A DNA stretch of 64,000 nucleotides, from positions 6,734,001 to 6,798,000 of the forward strand of contig NW_025062478.1 in NCBI RefSeq assembly GCF_000002995.4. The letters are read 5' to 3'. The position numbers were made by a program, and so were the translations under genes. How positions within the stretch are numbered: the stretch's first letter is position 1; each line of letters begins with the position of its first letter. This document shows positions 52,793 through 64,000 of this stretch, in pieces. The notes under the pieces are model-generated. The model was given only the letters and a program-made list of their open reading frames with translations, was not told the origin of the DNA and ran no database searches. The stretch is from Brugia malayi. Taxonomy: Eukaryota > Nematoda > Chromadorea > Rhabditida > Onchocercidae.

Positions 52793-54189
52793 CTAAAACG
52801 AGTCTCAAAATTTACTGAAATCATAATCCTACTGAAAAAGTTACGTTCATAAATGAAATAATATAAGCAATAATAATACGTAAGAACGTTGCATATAATG
52901 CTTCACTTTTCTGTTTATGGATGTTCCTACGTCACATAAAATTCCGATGGGTAACATCGGAATATGAATGATCCTTTCTCAAACTATTTACATTTTAAGC
53001 AATTCCAAGGCTGTTAGGCCGCTAAAGAACGAGAATGACAGGCCAACAATATGTAGTTTAATAGGTAATCAAAGATATTATTTATAAGATTAAGATGGAG
53101 TCTGATAAAAGTAAAGACAAAGTATCAATGGGATAATTCGGCAGCATTAAAACTCATTAGAAATACGTAAAAATAGCGGTTGATATTTTTATGTATCTAC
53201 AGACTTCTACTCAGCTTTAAAATTTTAAAACTTTGAAGCAACCAATCAATGCATGCAATACATTCCTTGAATTTATGGCACTTGTTCTGAATCCATAAGG
53301 TTGGAGATATACGATGCTAAGTGAATGCATCTTCACATTTATTCTTCAGCAATACTGACTACATTAATTGCTTCAAATTACAATTAACTCTTCCGTAAGC
53401 TAATACAATTAACTTAAGGTAAGAGAAAAAAGGATGGGTTATTATCACTGCAGTAGACCTCCACTCTCGATGGTTATTTACCGCAGAATTGAAGAAGAAA
53501 ATGAGAGATTTTATGCTTTTCCCAGCTGCATTTCTTCTTTCTCTCCAAAACCGATTTAGAATACTAAGTATTAGAATGAAAAGCTAAGCAAGAAGCAACG
53601 AAAAACGAATACTAACGCAGTAATAGAGGTAGGGTAAACTACCCCGCCTCTGTCTCTTCATTTCTCTGAGGTTTAGAATCACATAGCTCTTGTCTTGTCT
53701 TAGCGATGGTGTCACCGTGAAAATAAAAATGGTTCAACTGCTCTGATTGTCTGTGAGTGTCGTTGGAATAACTACAGTTTAAGGTTTAAAGGAAGGGTGC
53801 AGATTTAAATCCTCCGTAATGCAAAGTGCTTACCCAGCTTTCTCTTCTGACCAAGATGAACTAAGTTAAGTTCTGGGATGACTTTGTGAGCATATGAAAC
53901 TATCCTATCTTTGTCCTGCCTACCGGAAACAACCTATTTAAAACTTTTATCCTGAACATTGCCTAATCCGAATTGCAAATTCTTATGCTAGTGGAACGGT
54001 AATCTGAGGAAGTATAGTGTTAGATCAGTACACAATACATTTAACACTATTGTCAATCATTTCAGAAGATCATTCAATGAATTTTGATAGTTTTAGTATT
54101 GAGGAACTAATTTTTCTTTTAATAAGTTCCTAAATGATGAAAGGGGATATCAGTTCTTAGCAGTCTTCTTGTCAACGGCAAATCCATCG

Positions 54190-54216
54190 ATGAAATGCCA
54201 TTCGATGGCATTTCAT
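54190..54216. repeat. Perfect 12-bp hairpin with 3-nt loop
   Basis: ATGAAATGCCAT at 54190-54201, loop TCG, then ATGGCATTTCAT at 54205-54216. Perfect complementarity; no T-run follows on either side. Confidence 0.85.
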
Positions 54217-54643
54217 TACGTGAAGAGAAATTCAGTGTGATTAGGAAATGATAACAGAAATAAAATGTAAACTATTTCTTAATTATTAAAAGTGAGCAGT
54301 TCTATCACTATGGTATTTCGAGGGAATTACATTTGATTCTACTCAATAAAATTTTATCTGTGATAAGTTTTGTGGTAATCAATAACATTTTGTTCTGAGT
54401 TGAATACTTCAAACAAGCGAACAATCAGTATTATCTTAGCATTGAAACTTATCAGTACATGCAGTAACATCTGGAGGGAAAAAAAAATGTGATGCATGCG
54501 AAAAAAACTGTTCCATGAAACTTTCTCTCTGCTTGAAAATAGACATAAATTTGAATTCATTCGTATATATACTTTTTTCTCCTCTTTTTTATTACCTTAT
54601 ATCAATTCTTAAGTTTTTAGATTTGACTCTCTCAAACGATGAT

Positions 54644-54701
54644 TATTTCAGTTACTTCTAGAGATTCTAGAAGTATTTCAGTTACTTCTAGAGATTCTAG
54701 A
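54644..54701. repeat. 30-bp tandem duplication
   Basis: TATTTCAGTTACTTCTAGAG followed by ATTCTAGA occurs at 54644-54671 and is repeated identically at 54674-54701. The unit itself contains a small palindrome around CTAGAGATTCTAG. Confidence 0.9.
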
Positions 54702-56938
54702 GATGTTTCTCCTTGAAGATGTGTTTTTCTTTCATTAAATAATGAAATTCCTATTTGTCTAAATTTTAGAATAACTTTTTTTTGATTTTCTTCTATCTCA
54801 AAATCTATTAGCGATTAAATTAGTAAGAAAAAAAACAAAGAAGAAAAGTAAAAAGGAGAGGTGTCACTGTTTATTCTTATCATTTTAGGGCTGAAAAAAA
54901 TGTTCATTGCATTGTCAATTTAATGATGAGAATGTGTGTTGTTTTGTAATCTTTTGGAAGCTAACTCGTCATTTCTAGTGATGCATTTGTGTTATAGATG
55001 CTTTATCACATACTGCTATCACTATTTTCTTTAATCTTTTCTGCATTTTATCGGGATTTTTAATCAAATTAGGATTTCGAGGTTTGAAGAGAAATTGAGC
55101 CAATAATCAGAACTAAAGTAACAATATATGGTACTAACTAAACTCTGGTACCTTTTTCTGTTTGTTTATTGAAATGAAGGTAATACTTACTACTACATAT
55201 TTATGCATATTGCTGTTGTTGTCAGTATTACTTAGTCATATCAGTACTGAGAAACATAATCATTTCGAGTGTATGCATTGGTATTTTGCATTAGAATGGG
55301 AAATGGATGTGTCGGTGATACATACACGACTTTGTACTGTTTGCTTAATGATCGTTCTGTCCTGTAATATTCCTGTGTACCACTGCCAATATTTAGCGTA
55401 TTATTGTTTTATATTACTCGAACTCATTTTGAAATTCCGCTGTGCGACTTTAATCTCTGAACTCAGATTCTCTGAGGTATTTGGTAGCAGAAAAAAAGAG
55501 TCCAGAAATGAAGAAATAGAATGAAGTTTTGATAATGTGAGCAGCATGTGTCGTCTGCAGAATTTTTGGCGATCTCTGGCTTCAAACAAAAGCATGAGTG
55601 ATATTATGAGTATACTACTACCACTGTCACCACATTCATCTTCTGAAATGTTTTCCAAAATGAATTTTACGGTTTTTGTAGCTGAAAACGAACGAAAATA
55701 TTAGCATAGCCGAGTGCTTAGCAAACAAATTATGTGCATGTGCAAGTGCATGTCTGCTCGCCTGCTTTGTTAAACTTTTCACTCCCATTCCATTTCACCT
55801 CCGATTCCATACAGCTGATTTCTCACGCGTTCATTCTAGATGGGCCGCTCTCGTCGCGCTCTTTCATAGCGTAACACTCAATCATTGATCATCGAGAGTC
55901 ATCCATTCGAACATCGGTTTCGTCTTGATCTGCTTTTCCCACTTTAGTATGACTGTCAAGTAAGCGACGACCGATGTTGTCAGGCCACGAAAATGAATTT
56001 TGTCACTGACGAATAATTTGATTTAAATCAAAAAAAAACTGAGCAGCTATTTTATGTTAAAGAGATTTAAATTCCTTTCAAATTTTTTCTGAATTACTCT
56101 TTCATATACTGTTTCTCACTACATTCTTATCTAAATTCCATTTTAAAATTAGCCATAAGTAAACAGCCATTTCATTTAAAGTCAGAAACTTAGCATAGAA
56201 GTTAAATCGTTTGGAATGTAAAATGCTAAAGTCTAAAGTAAAAATAGATATGATTACCTTTATATTTTAACTTCTACACTCTCTTCACTTTCTGAATCAA
56301 TGATTCTACTTTGCTTGATTCCTTTCCACATAAGCCATGCGTTGATGGGCAACGTTTCAAACCGTGTTGCCCGTCTGAAGTTAAACGGTTTGAATGTTGT
56401 CCAACATTGCTACGCTTTATCTCTTTCTCCTATCTTTAGTGGATCTCTCTTAATCATCCAATTAACGAACTGTTAAATGCCAATAGTATTATGTTGCTGG
56501 GTAATGTTGTAGATTATAATTTACCGAACGCTTAGAGCAATTAAAACTAAACGTTGTAGGATTTTTTCAATTCAAGACGCTGTCAACAAAATTTGATTCA
56601 AATTACTGGGATTATTTTTTGTCAATATGAAAAATTGGATGAATGATGAATTTTTAATTTATTAATATTTCAGACTAATGAATTCAGTTAGGGTTTCAGA
56701 AGATCTTTAAAGTAAATAGTGCAGATCAGATCGAATGAACTGATTACAAAGAATTTCATCGTAATTAATTCCTTTCCCTATAACAAGAATTTTACTTCTA
56801 AGCCCACAGATCGAAACTCTGAAAATTACTTCAAATATCACACAATGGATTTATTTATTTATTGTCATTTCATGTTTCGCTCCATTGTTAATAATATCTC
56901 CTAGCAGCACTGGGATTTGAAGTAAATAGTGTAGAGTT

Positions 56939-57825
56939 TTAGCCTTCAAAAGTAGAGGTGAAATGATATGACTGATGACGTCCTCGTTTACCACCGCCGA
57001 AACATTTGTTTATCATATGAGCTGGGAAATAACAACAAAGACACGGTACTGCCAGCGACATAAGCGCCAAAAATAGCCATCGTTTCATACGTTTCAATAG
57101 TGATATATGGTGTGATCCAAATGAGAACACATTCTGCAATTTCTATTGATATTAACTTATCAGTCCTAAGCATTTTTATAATAACTTGATTTTAACTAAT
57201 TAAGTGAAATCTATAATACTGACTTAAATGAATAGTGTTTGGTAACAAATATTTAAGATGATTTTCAGGAAACTTTCAAAGTAACGAAATTTCATTTAGA
57301 TTTAAATGACAGTGCTATTTAATTTTATAGGGAAATTAAAGTCGATTTGTTTTCTTCAAAAACTAACGTATCCCTGTCCAAAACGACTAATATTGGCAGG
57401 CATATCGTCATCACTCCTACAGCAATGATATACAGCACCTTCCGCTATCGGATAGCATGTCAGAAAACGAATTGTACGCTCGATGGGATCAGGAGCTTCT
57501 CTGTAAACACACGTATTTGTTATTTTCAGATAGTTGTCTTAAAAAATTACGGTAGAGAACTTCCTTATCTGCTGTTGAATAGATGCTGCTGCACATTTAT
57601 AAAAATACAAATAACAAATTACTTGCAAGAACCAGAAGTATTATCATTTCTGTCGAACCATTCACCACAATAAAAGCACCGCAATAGCGGTTTCGATTCT
57701 TGCTTTCTCTTTGGCAGTACTATATGATTACTGTTTTCATAAAGAGAGAAATTATTCATTTCTTTCAAAAAGCCTCCCTTATCGGTCCCATCCATTGGAT
57801 GTGAAATGCGATCTGCAAAATCGTA
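56939..57825 (-). CDS. Sprouty/SPRED C-terminal cysteine-rich (SPR) domain, 3' exons of a longer gene
   Basis: SPRED and Sprouty proteins dampen Ras/MAPK signalling at membranes. Three phase-consistent exons: 57623-57825, 57368-57500, 56939-57133. They encode RCFYCGEWF, SGSCKEAPDPIERTIRFLTC, AVYHCCRSDDD and, after the last intron, KRWLFLALMSLAVPCLCCYF with a short KCFGGGKRGRH tail. This matches, in order, the SPRED landmarks C-x-x-C, GSC-x-APD, YHC, RW-x-AL-x-LS-x-x-x-PC-x-CCY. The second half is diverged and lacks the DPCSC cluster. The first exon is in phase 0 to an upstream exon, so the N-terminus is missing here; tentative upstream exons are listed separately. No EVH1 domain was found in the window. 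Confidence 0.82.
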
Positions 57826-57934
57826 CTGAGAAAAATAAATAACAGTAGTCAGTGGATATTGATATAATCACAAATCCGAAAATTCTGCTTAGCGATTATC
57901 ACTGAAAGGATCGATATTAAGGCTGTAGAATTAC

Positions 57935-58189
57935 CTGATGTATGTGAGATGTATCGATGATATAAGACCATTCTTCTTTTAGCCTGTAACTTGTTTATAG
58001 ATTCAGTACGTAACTGAAAAACCTGCCTTTTTTGGTATCCCTGAAAAGTGATAATGAGGGCTTGAAGGTCGTCACACTAATATTCGAGCAAGTGATACAG
58101 ACAAGTGATTAGAAATATTTGATCAACAGCTTTACCTTCTGTTGAACCATAGTTATAGGTGTTGGCACACTAGTACTTGCAGAGTGATT
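57935..58189 (-). CDS. Tentative upstream exons of the SPRED-like gene
   Basis: Three possible exons lie to the right of the SPR exons. One around 57935-57990 reads LKEEWSYIIDTSHIHQ and ends in phase 0 at a GTAATT donor, joining well to YDFADRI of the next exon. A possible micro-exon around 58015-58042 (GYQKRQVF) supplies the phase needed. One around 58135-58178 reads TSVPTPITMVQQK, bounded by GCAAG and GTAAAG. Frames are compatible in this order, but the exons are short and no homology supports them. Confidence 0.35.
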
Positions 58190-59159
58190 GTTTAGAATAT
58201 GAAGTCTATGCATTCCAAATTAGATTAATTACAATCTGTAAGTAATAAATAAACTATAAACGAGTAAATCAGATGCAATATATCAATGCAATGATAGTAA
58301 GGGTGATTGCAGAATTTTCAACTTAGCTAATTAAATGACAATAGAAAATTTGCAAGCAATTACTTCATATATGTATGTACCTGTATTGCAAATGAATGAT
58401 TGGATGAGTAATTTTTTATTTCTTCATTGGCATAAAATAACTTGAAAAGTTGTAGTAACAGTTTAAATTCTTCTTTGAGATTAAAAAAAGATGAGATAAT
58501 GAGAAATACAATCCAATACTAGTGATTTTGGAATGGAGTTTTTGAACCATACTGCTCCAATCTTGTACTCACTGTAAGTTATACTTATTAACTGTCACGA
58601 GAAATTGATCAAGCTCTTTTTTCAGTGTTCTATGATTTCTGTTACTTATAAAGAGGTCATTTAAAATCCTATAGAACTGCTAGCAGTCAAACAGAGAATC
58701 AAAGAAGATGGAAGAAAAGTTAACAATCAATGAAAATGTATTACTCGAAAAAAGGAAGTGGTAGGTTTTCAACATATCACTTTATAGCATCCATGATTCA
58801 TGCGTGGAGTTTACGTGGAAACAATTATAGATTTGCGGAAGGATAGACGTACATAATATATTCCGTTATTGTATATGAAATGGTAATGTTCATAGAATTT
58901 CATTTTAATCAAAATTCGTGGACAACATTGAAATTGAGCGCTTCATTTTGCACTATATTTCGCTGTATGCTGTATACGATTCGTGATAACATCTACATGT
59001 CCAGAATGGAAGCAATAGTAATAAGTTGTCACATAACATGTCATGCAATAAGCTTGAGAAATTAAATCTTTTTTTTTGTAAGACAGGAGAAAATGTTTCA
59101 GTTGTTAATCTTTGACGTGCATATTTTCTGAGATTTGAACATTAAGTTATTAAACTTAC

Positions 59160-59261
59160 AATTTTGCATTACGAGAGTCACACTAAAACATTTTATAAAC
59201 TCATCTTGTGCTTGCAAATTCACAAATATATCTTCATCATTAAACCGGTATAGATGTAAAT
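59160..59261 (-). CDS. Candidate orphan exon
   Basis: A TATATCAG acceptor and a perfect GTAAGT donor bound 102 nt in which only one frame is open, reading LHLYRFNDEDIFVNLQAQDE and onward. It could belong to the 5' part of the SPRED-like gene, but its phase does not join directly to the exon at about 58178, and the sequence is not EVH1-like. It is listed only because both splice sites are strong. Confidence 0.3.
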
Positions 59262-61787
59262 CTGATATAAAATGAGATGCTAACATTTACTTACTCAGAA
59301 CGGACGTAAAAGGTCAAATATTGCGAATGAATGAATAATAATCGTACAGAAATAAGATATGTCACTTTTACAGATTCTTTATGTGAACAGGAATATTACA
59401 TACGTTTTTCATGTTTTTACATGAATCCAAAAATTTGAAACATTCTATATATAAATTAAATGTGATTTCTTCACGCAGAAAATGTCAAAAAAATGTTTAA
59501 AAAATCTTTTTGATAGGCCACTTATATCACTATTCAGTTACACAGTTAATGCAAAAAGTAATATATAGACAATTGCAGCTGAGTGCTACATGTGATAATT
59601 TGTATCTCACATTTACTATAATATTAAATCAGACTGGATCAGATCTGATCAGATCACAACCAAAGATCGGTGCTGCTAATAAAAATCAAAAAAGGATTGC
59701 ATAAACATTTCTTATTCAGCAGATTCTATCTTCTGAAATTACTTAAAGAAAACAAAAATAGCGCAGAGTTGCTGAATTGATAAAAGTGCAAAAATAACTT
59801 TGACACAGATTCCTTTACTTCATTAATTGTGATCTGCAGTTTTTCCTGCAGCTGCACATTCGTTTCCTATATATCTTGCACAGTCGTAACTGTTTCACTA
59901 TTTTCTTAAAATAAAAAAAGAGAATTTTTTATTCTAAAGTGTTGAAAGAGATAGCGAGAGAGTATATCATATAAATGAAAAACTTTCTACGCACAATGTC
60001 GATCGGAATGATAATGTGTGCAAGTCGAAAACCATCGATCAGATTCAGATCTTATCGTCTTCCCTTTTCTGACTATTCTATAAAAATTGTACTGAACACT
60101 TCGTTCAGCACAAATGTTTTTTTATGGTTCTTTATGACAAATAATATTTTATACTGTCATATGGACAAAGTGCTATATGGAAATATTTGCAATTGCTATC
60201 TTTTCAAACCAAGCTCCTTAGGAAAGTCAAAAGTTCTGTCGTGTTTCAGACTTCATTTTAAAACTCTTTGAAAGTGTAGCAACTTTTTCTACTACACTCT
60301 TATTTGAAATTTCATCGATTTAAGTGTCTGTTAGATTATATGTCAAAATCATCAAACTGAACACAGTTTCCAAATCAAAGAAGTAATGAGTTTGTAACAG
60401 AGCACAAATAGCTTAGTTTATTTATCAAACTTAATAAACTTAAAGAAAGGATCACTCGCAGAGAAATAAAATCACTGACCATTTATCAGGCAATATAAGA
60501 TAAACGTATTTTCTTATATTGGGCAAGTGCATTCCAAATATCTTTCTCGACACCAGTATTTTTTGTTCTAAGTCTTAAATTATTCCTTCAATTGATTTCT
60601 TAGATTACTAGTACAGTTATTAGCTTAAAAATAAAATTAGTTTTTTTTTTTTTTTTGGTTTATAAGAAATTTGATGGAATCTGTCTTATTGCGTTTTACA
60701 GCGTTGTTGCTGTTATTGCACAATGAATTCAAATATATATTTCTTCCAGATGGTCTTAATACCATTGCGACTCCTTTAATTAGTGGTTAATGACTGAAGA
60801 AGTGAGTATTGATTCTGGGATGACAACGAAATAAACCATGTTTTGTTGGCGAACTGTTTCAGATTTATTTTTACTCACTACTTTATATGATCACGTGTTA
60901 GTGACTACTTATTTTTTTTAACTGTTTAGTCTTTTTTTTGGTGCTTTTGAAATTATTGACTTTATAACTAATCTTTATGATGCATAAGTGTATAAATACT
61001 TATACTAAAATTTAAAATATCATGGAAAATACATGTTTATCCACGCATTTTTACTATACATTGAAAAAATTTTTGACAGGAACATACGCTGTAAGAGAAA
61101 TAATGATAATATTAATATATAATACAATTTTGTTTCTTAAAATAACCTGACAAGCCATAGATATAATTGAGAACGATTAATTTATTAACAAAAATTTACT
61201 AATTTATTATTAAGTAAATTTATTATAATTTATTACTACCATAATTATGCATAAACAAGCTAAGCTAACAATACTTCGAAGTATATGTGATTTTTTGAGA
61301 TTAGCATCTTATAACTAGTCATACAAAACCGCATGTGATAATATCGCGCAATGCTTCTTATATCCTATAAGAAATCGAAACTTCAGGTGCAGTCCACAAT
61401 TTACATGCTTTTCATAGACCAATTAATTAATTATTCATGACACAGTAAGTATATGAATGGAACACTTGCACTTGGAGAAAAAAAATTGAAATATAAATTA
61501 AATTTTAGTTTCTCTAAAAAACATTGCCTACATCATTTTTTATGTGAGTAAACTATGAACACTTTATATAAAATATTAATCTCTCATGGTCTATATCTGT
61601 TCCGATCGGGAACTCTATTAAGATTGTCTTGATCTTGCGATTTATCAAATTACGCCTGAAGATCGTTGAGTCAAATTTCCCAACACAGAATTTGCTTATT
61701 ATGAATCATCATCAGAAAATAATTGATGTTCATTAAGCTGTCAATCAAACAAAAGAATTTTACAGATAAGCGAACCTGTGTAAATTC
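59262..61787. other. Region without a supported gene
   Basis: AT-rich sequence between the tentative SPRED-like exons and the TLCD1/2 gene's 3' end. Frames at 59510-59704 (+) and 59975-60271 (+) have no family match or splice partners. If the SPRED-like gene has an EVH1 domain, its exons would be expected here, but I could not find them. Confidence 0.45.
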
Positions 61788-63435
61788 CTATAATACTGCC
61801 TTTTCGAGAATGCCCTCTTCAATAAGTAGGTGCCGCAGAAGAAATATACTGAAAATAAAAAAAAACACTTCGGCGGTTAAACTGCTATATGTGTAGAAGG
61901 GATGAAATGTCCCATAGTTCATCACCATGAAAAGCATCATCCATAACAGTGTACCAAGTCGAAAAACAAAAAAGCTGAAAAGGAACTTTGCAAACAATCT
62001 TACTACTAGGAATTCATGCAGAATTGCAATCAAAGACTGAAATGAAAAACTAAGATTACAAGAAAAAAATCCTATTCAGATCTAAAAGTGCAATGTTTCT
62101 TTATTTATTTGTAATTTTATTTTCTTCGCAATGAAATGATTTTCTCCTTAAATGAATATTAAATTAAAAAAAACTTGAATTCATTATTTTCCTTTTTTGA
62201 AACTTTTTACAAATCAACGAGGTGTAAAAACAGAGAGAGACTTACGTCAAAAACGCAAGTAAAGAGATCGTTTTGTAACATAAGTTTTTACATGGATCTC
62301 GATTGGTAAGTCTCATGATCGAACGAACATGTAAAAAACTTCTGTAAGTTGTGCATGCTCCAAAATAATAAAGTAGAACAGTATTATTAAGGCTTATAAA
62401 GAGCTCCTGTTACTGTTTTCTTAAGACCTGGAGAAATTGAAAAATTATTAAGGCTTCAGGTAATTTTGAGATGGAAAAATTACTGAAAACTGACGTGTTA
62501 ATTTCGACCATTAAGGCCCAGTAAGTGTATGGAAGAAACTTGTGCGAAAGCATTCCAATAGAAAAAATACTGTACACTACAGTGTGATGAGCCAGGATTA
62601 CGAATGCATGCCAGGAACTATCATTTCTTATAACATCCGTGGTGTCGTAAAGAAAATATGCTTCAAAATTGCTTGTTAAATCTGAGGTAACTTCAAAATC
62701 TGCCTATTATATTTTGCCACAGTTTAAATTATCAGGTGAAATATCTAAGTTTTAGAAGAAATGTTTTCTAAAAAAGTAGACACTTGTTTTTCAAATCAAG
62801 ATTTTTAATTTAAAAACTTCCTCGCAACAAATTTCAAATATCTGCAAGTTTACCCATTGAAAAATAAATTAATTGAGCAGCTACTGGATTGTACCAGTGT
62901 ATTGCATCTTCCAACATGACTATTGGACGTGTAATAAAGAAGATTAATGAAGAGCAGCCCGCGATACATGAATGGACCAATGATACTGTCAAGTTCTGCA
63001 ACCGATGGCGCCTGGAGAGTGTTTGTTTCACACAATTAATTAAATTACTACTGATAGTGCTGAACAACCATAAATGGAACTTTCTCCAATTAAATCATTT
63101 GGTGGAATAAACAAAGAGCACTTACTTTTTTATTTAAGAGAGATTGTATATCTTAATTAATTCAGCAGCCATTTAAATATCCTTTAAAAGAAAGTGTCAC
63201 ACTTCTTTTCAGATAAATAAATCCCTCTCGAAATAATTAAGGTAACATACGTTAATTGTAAATAACTTATCCACAGAAGTTGCTTGACCAAATATCCAAG
63301 AATTTGTAAGATAATGAAATAAATTAGGATAGGTAAGAAGAAGTTTGTTTCCAAAACATCACTTATCCGTGGAAGTTCCCATTCTAATCCGTAGTGCGTT
63401 GGCCTAATTATGTCACCCAAAATTTCCCTCATCAT
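61788..63435 (-). CDS. fld-1: TLC-domain membrane protein, TLCD1/TLCD2 type (FLD-1 homologue)
   Basis: TLCD1/2 proteins, called FLD-1 in Caenorhabditis elegans, limit long polyunsaturated phospholipids and so control membrane fluidity at the plasma membrane. Five exons, 271 residues: 63251-63435, 62854-63011, 62495-62660, 62246-62341, 61788-61998. Exon 1 gives a first hydrophobic helix (FFLPILIYFIILQILGYLV). The TLC domain then shows NLTVSLVHSCIAG, DAIHWYNPVAAQLIYFSM, YFLYDTTDVI, AHHTVV (His139, His140), ALMVEINTSFLHVRSIMRL and FRLGTLLWMM, in family order. The first four exons join cleanly. The last acceptor must be GTAGTAAG at 61999 to stay in frame, although a better-looking TTTCAG sits 39 nt upstream, so that junction needs a transcript. 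An acceptor 18 nt before the ATG suggests trans-splicing. Confidence 0.88.
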
Positions 63436-64000
63436 ATGCAGTATCTTCTTTTGCTACAAGAAATTAATTAATCTCAAATTTCAAAAATTTCAAACTCAAT
63501 GAATTACAGATAAAAAAAGCGAACAATTGGATCCGACATGGATGTATATGTGTTGCAAAGCTAAAATTGTTCAATAAACTCCATTTTGCGGATTAAAAAG
63601 TGTATAGAAGTGAAAAGAATAGTCGGATGAACTAAACTAAAAGGTAAAGCAAAAAATATGCACAAAATAATTAAATAAAGACACATAATAAGTCTCCAAT
63701 GAAGTGCGAATAGCTCACATCGTAATTATTGAATTTGATCGACTGAAGATTTTATGTGTTACATATATACTCAGAGAATGACAACAGACTAATCGATAAT
63801 GGTACTTCGAATAAGTAGCCTTGTTGAATGAGTTATTGTAATATAATGGCCAATACCTGCCACTAGACAATTTCGAAAAATGCTGCCAACAACCGACTTA
63901 AATGGGTAAAGAAGTGTATATTAGTCTATGAAACGAAAACATTGGTGATTCATAGTTTGGATATCAAAATTATGCAAATTCTGATGGATTCATTCTGTAT
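63436..64000. other. Upstream region of the TLCD1/2 gene
   Basis: 565 bp of AT-rich sequence. A TTTCTTGTAG acceptor ends at about 63454 on the minus strand. No exon was seen in the remainder. Confidence 0.5.

Larger units (their letters stand above)
52793..56938. other. Intergenic region without a supported gene
   Basis: No exon chain found. Two blocks differ from the AT-rich background: about 53430-53960 and about 55770-56000, both with higher GC and CpG. The open frame 55162-55524 (+) encodes a hydrophobic stretch but uses AT-biased codons and has no family match. A 27-nt perfect hairpin lies at 54190-54216. Confidence 0.5.

Noticed and set aside
55162..55524. 120-residue open frame on the + strand
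   Set aside because: The first real ATG is at 55174, the protein resembles nothing I know, and no splice partner or upstream signal supports it.
59637..59660. Repeated GATCAGATCT-like motif
   Set aside because: It is a short chance palindrome cluster without further copies nearby.
1..64000. Search for tRNA genes, rRNA, CRISPR arrays, transposase or reverse transcriptase
   Set aside because: No cloverleaf with intact A and B boxes, no regularly spaced repeat array and no transposon protein motif was recognised. Reading by eye may miss diverged remnants.

Overview
The window is nuclear DNA from a nematode, most likely a parasitic clade III species such as a filarial worm. It is AT-rich (roughly two thirds A+T by eye). 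Its genes are split into many small exons with GTAAG-type donors and TTTCAG-type acceptors. Several start codons sit 0-30 nt behind a free-standing TTTCAG-like acceptor, as expected for spliced-leader trans-splicing. I saw nothing prokaryotic: no CRISPR array, operon, insertion sequence or Wolbachia-like block. All gene models below were built by hand from splice signals, reading-frame phase and family resemblance; no alignment was run.

Layout, left to right. 1-8,103 has no gene I can support; it holds a polypurine/microsatellite tract and a GC-richer block. 8,112-12,504 (+) is an ACP7-type purple acid phosphatase. 13,481-22,794 (-) is a type II membrane M1 aminopeptidase of 27 visible exons with an open 5' end. 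22,795-30,467 is non-coding and carries a 290-bp inverted repeat whose arms are 2.6 kb apart. 30,468-34,693 (-) is a secreted protein with Ig-like and WSxW motifs. 35,120-36,831 (-) is the catalytic proteasome subunit beta-1, sharing a divergent promoter with a REEP1-4-type ER-shaping protein at 37,623-39,276 (+). 39,972-43,113 (-) is the wybutosine enzyme TYW2. 43,114-50,684 is non-coding and holds a second, tighter inverted repeat. 50,685-51,548 (+) is a small multi-pass membrane protein. 52,362-52,792 (-) is an 84-residue single-pass protein I do not recognise. 56,939-57,825 (-) is a Sprouty/SPRED-type cysteine-rich domain with tentative 5' exons up to about 59,261. 61,788-63,435 (-) is a TLCD1/2 (FLD-1) membrane-fluidity protein.

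The genes do not form one pathway. They are a mixture of housekeeping functions (proteasome, tRNA modification, ER shape, membrane lipid composition) and surface or secreted functions (aminopeptidase, phosphatase, Ig-like protein, Ras/MAPK-regulator-like domain). The features best worth following are the two long inverted repeats, the glycosylatable insertion in the aminopeptidase, the large insertion in TYW2, the SPRED-like gene, and the two small membrane-protein genes.
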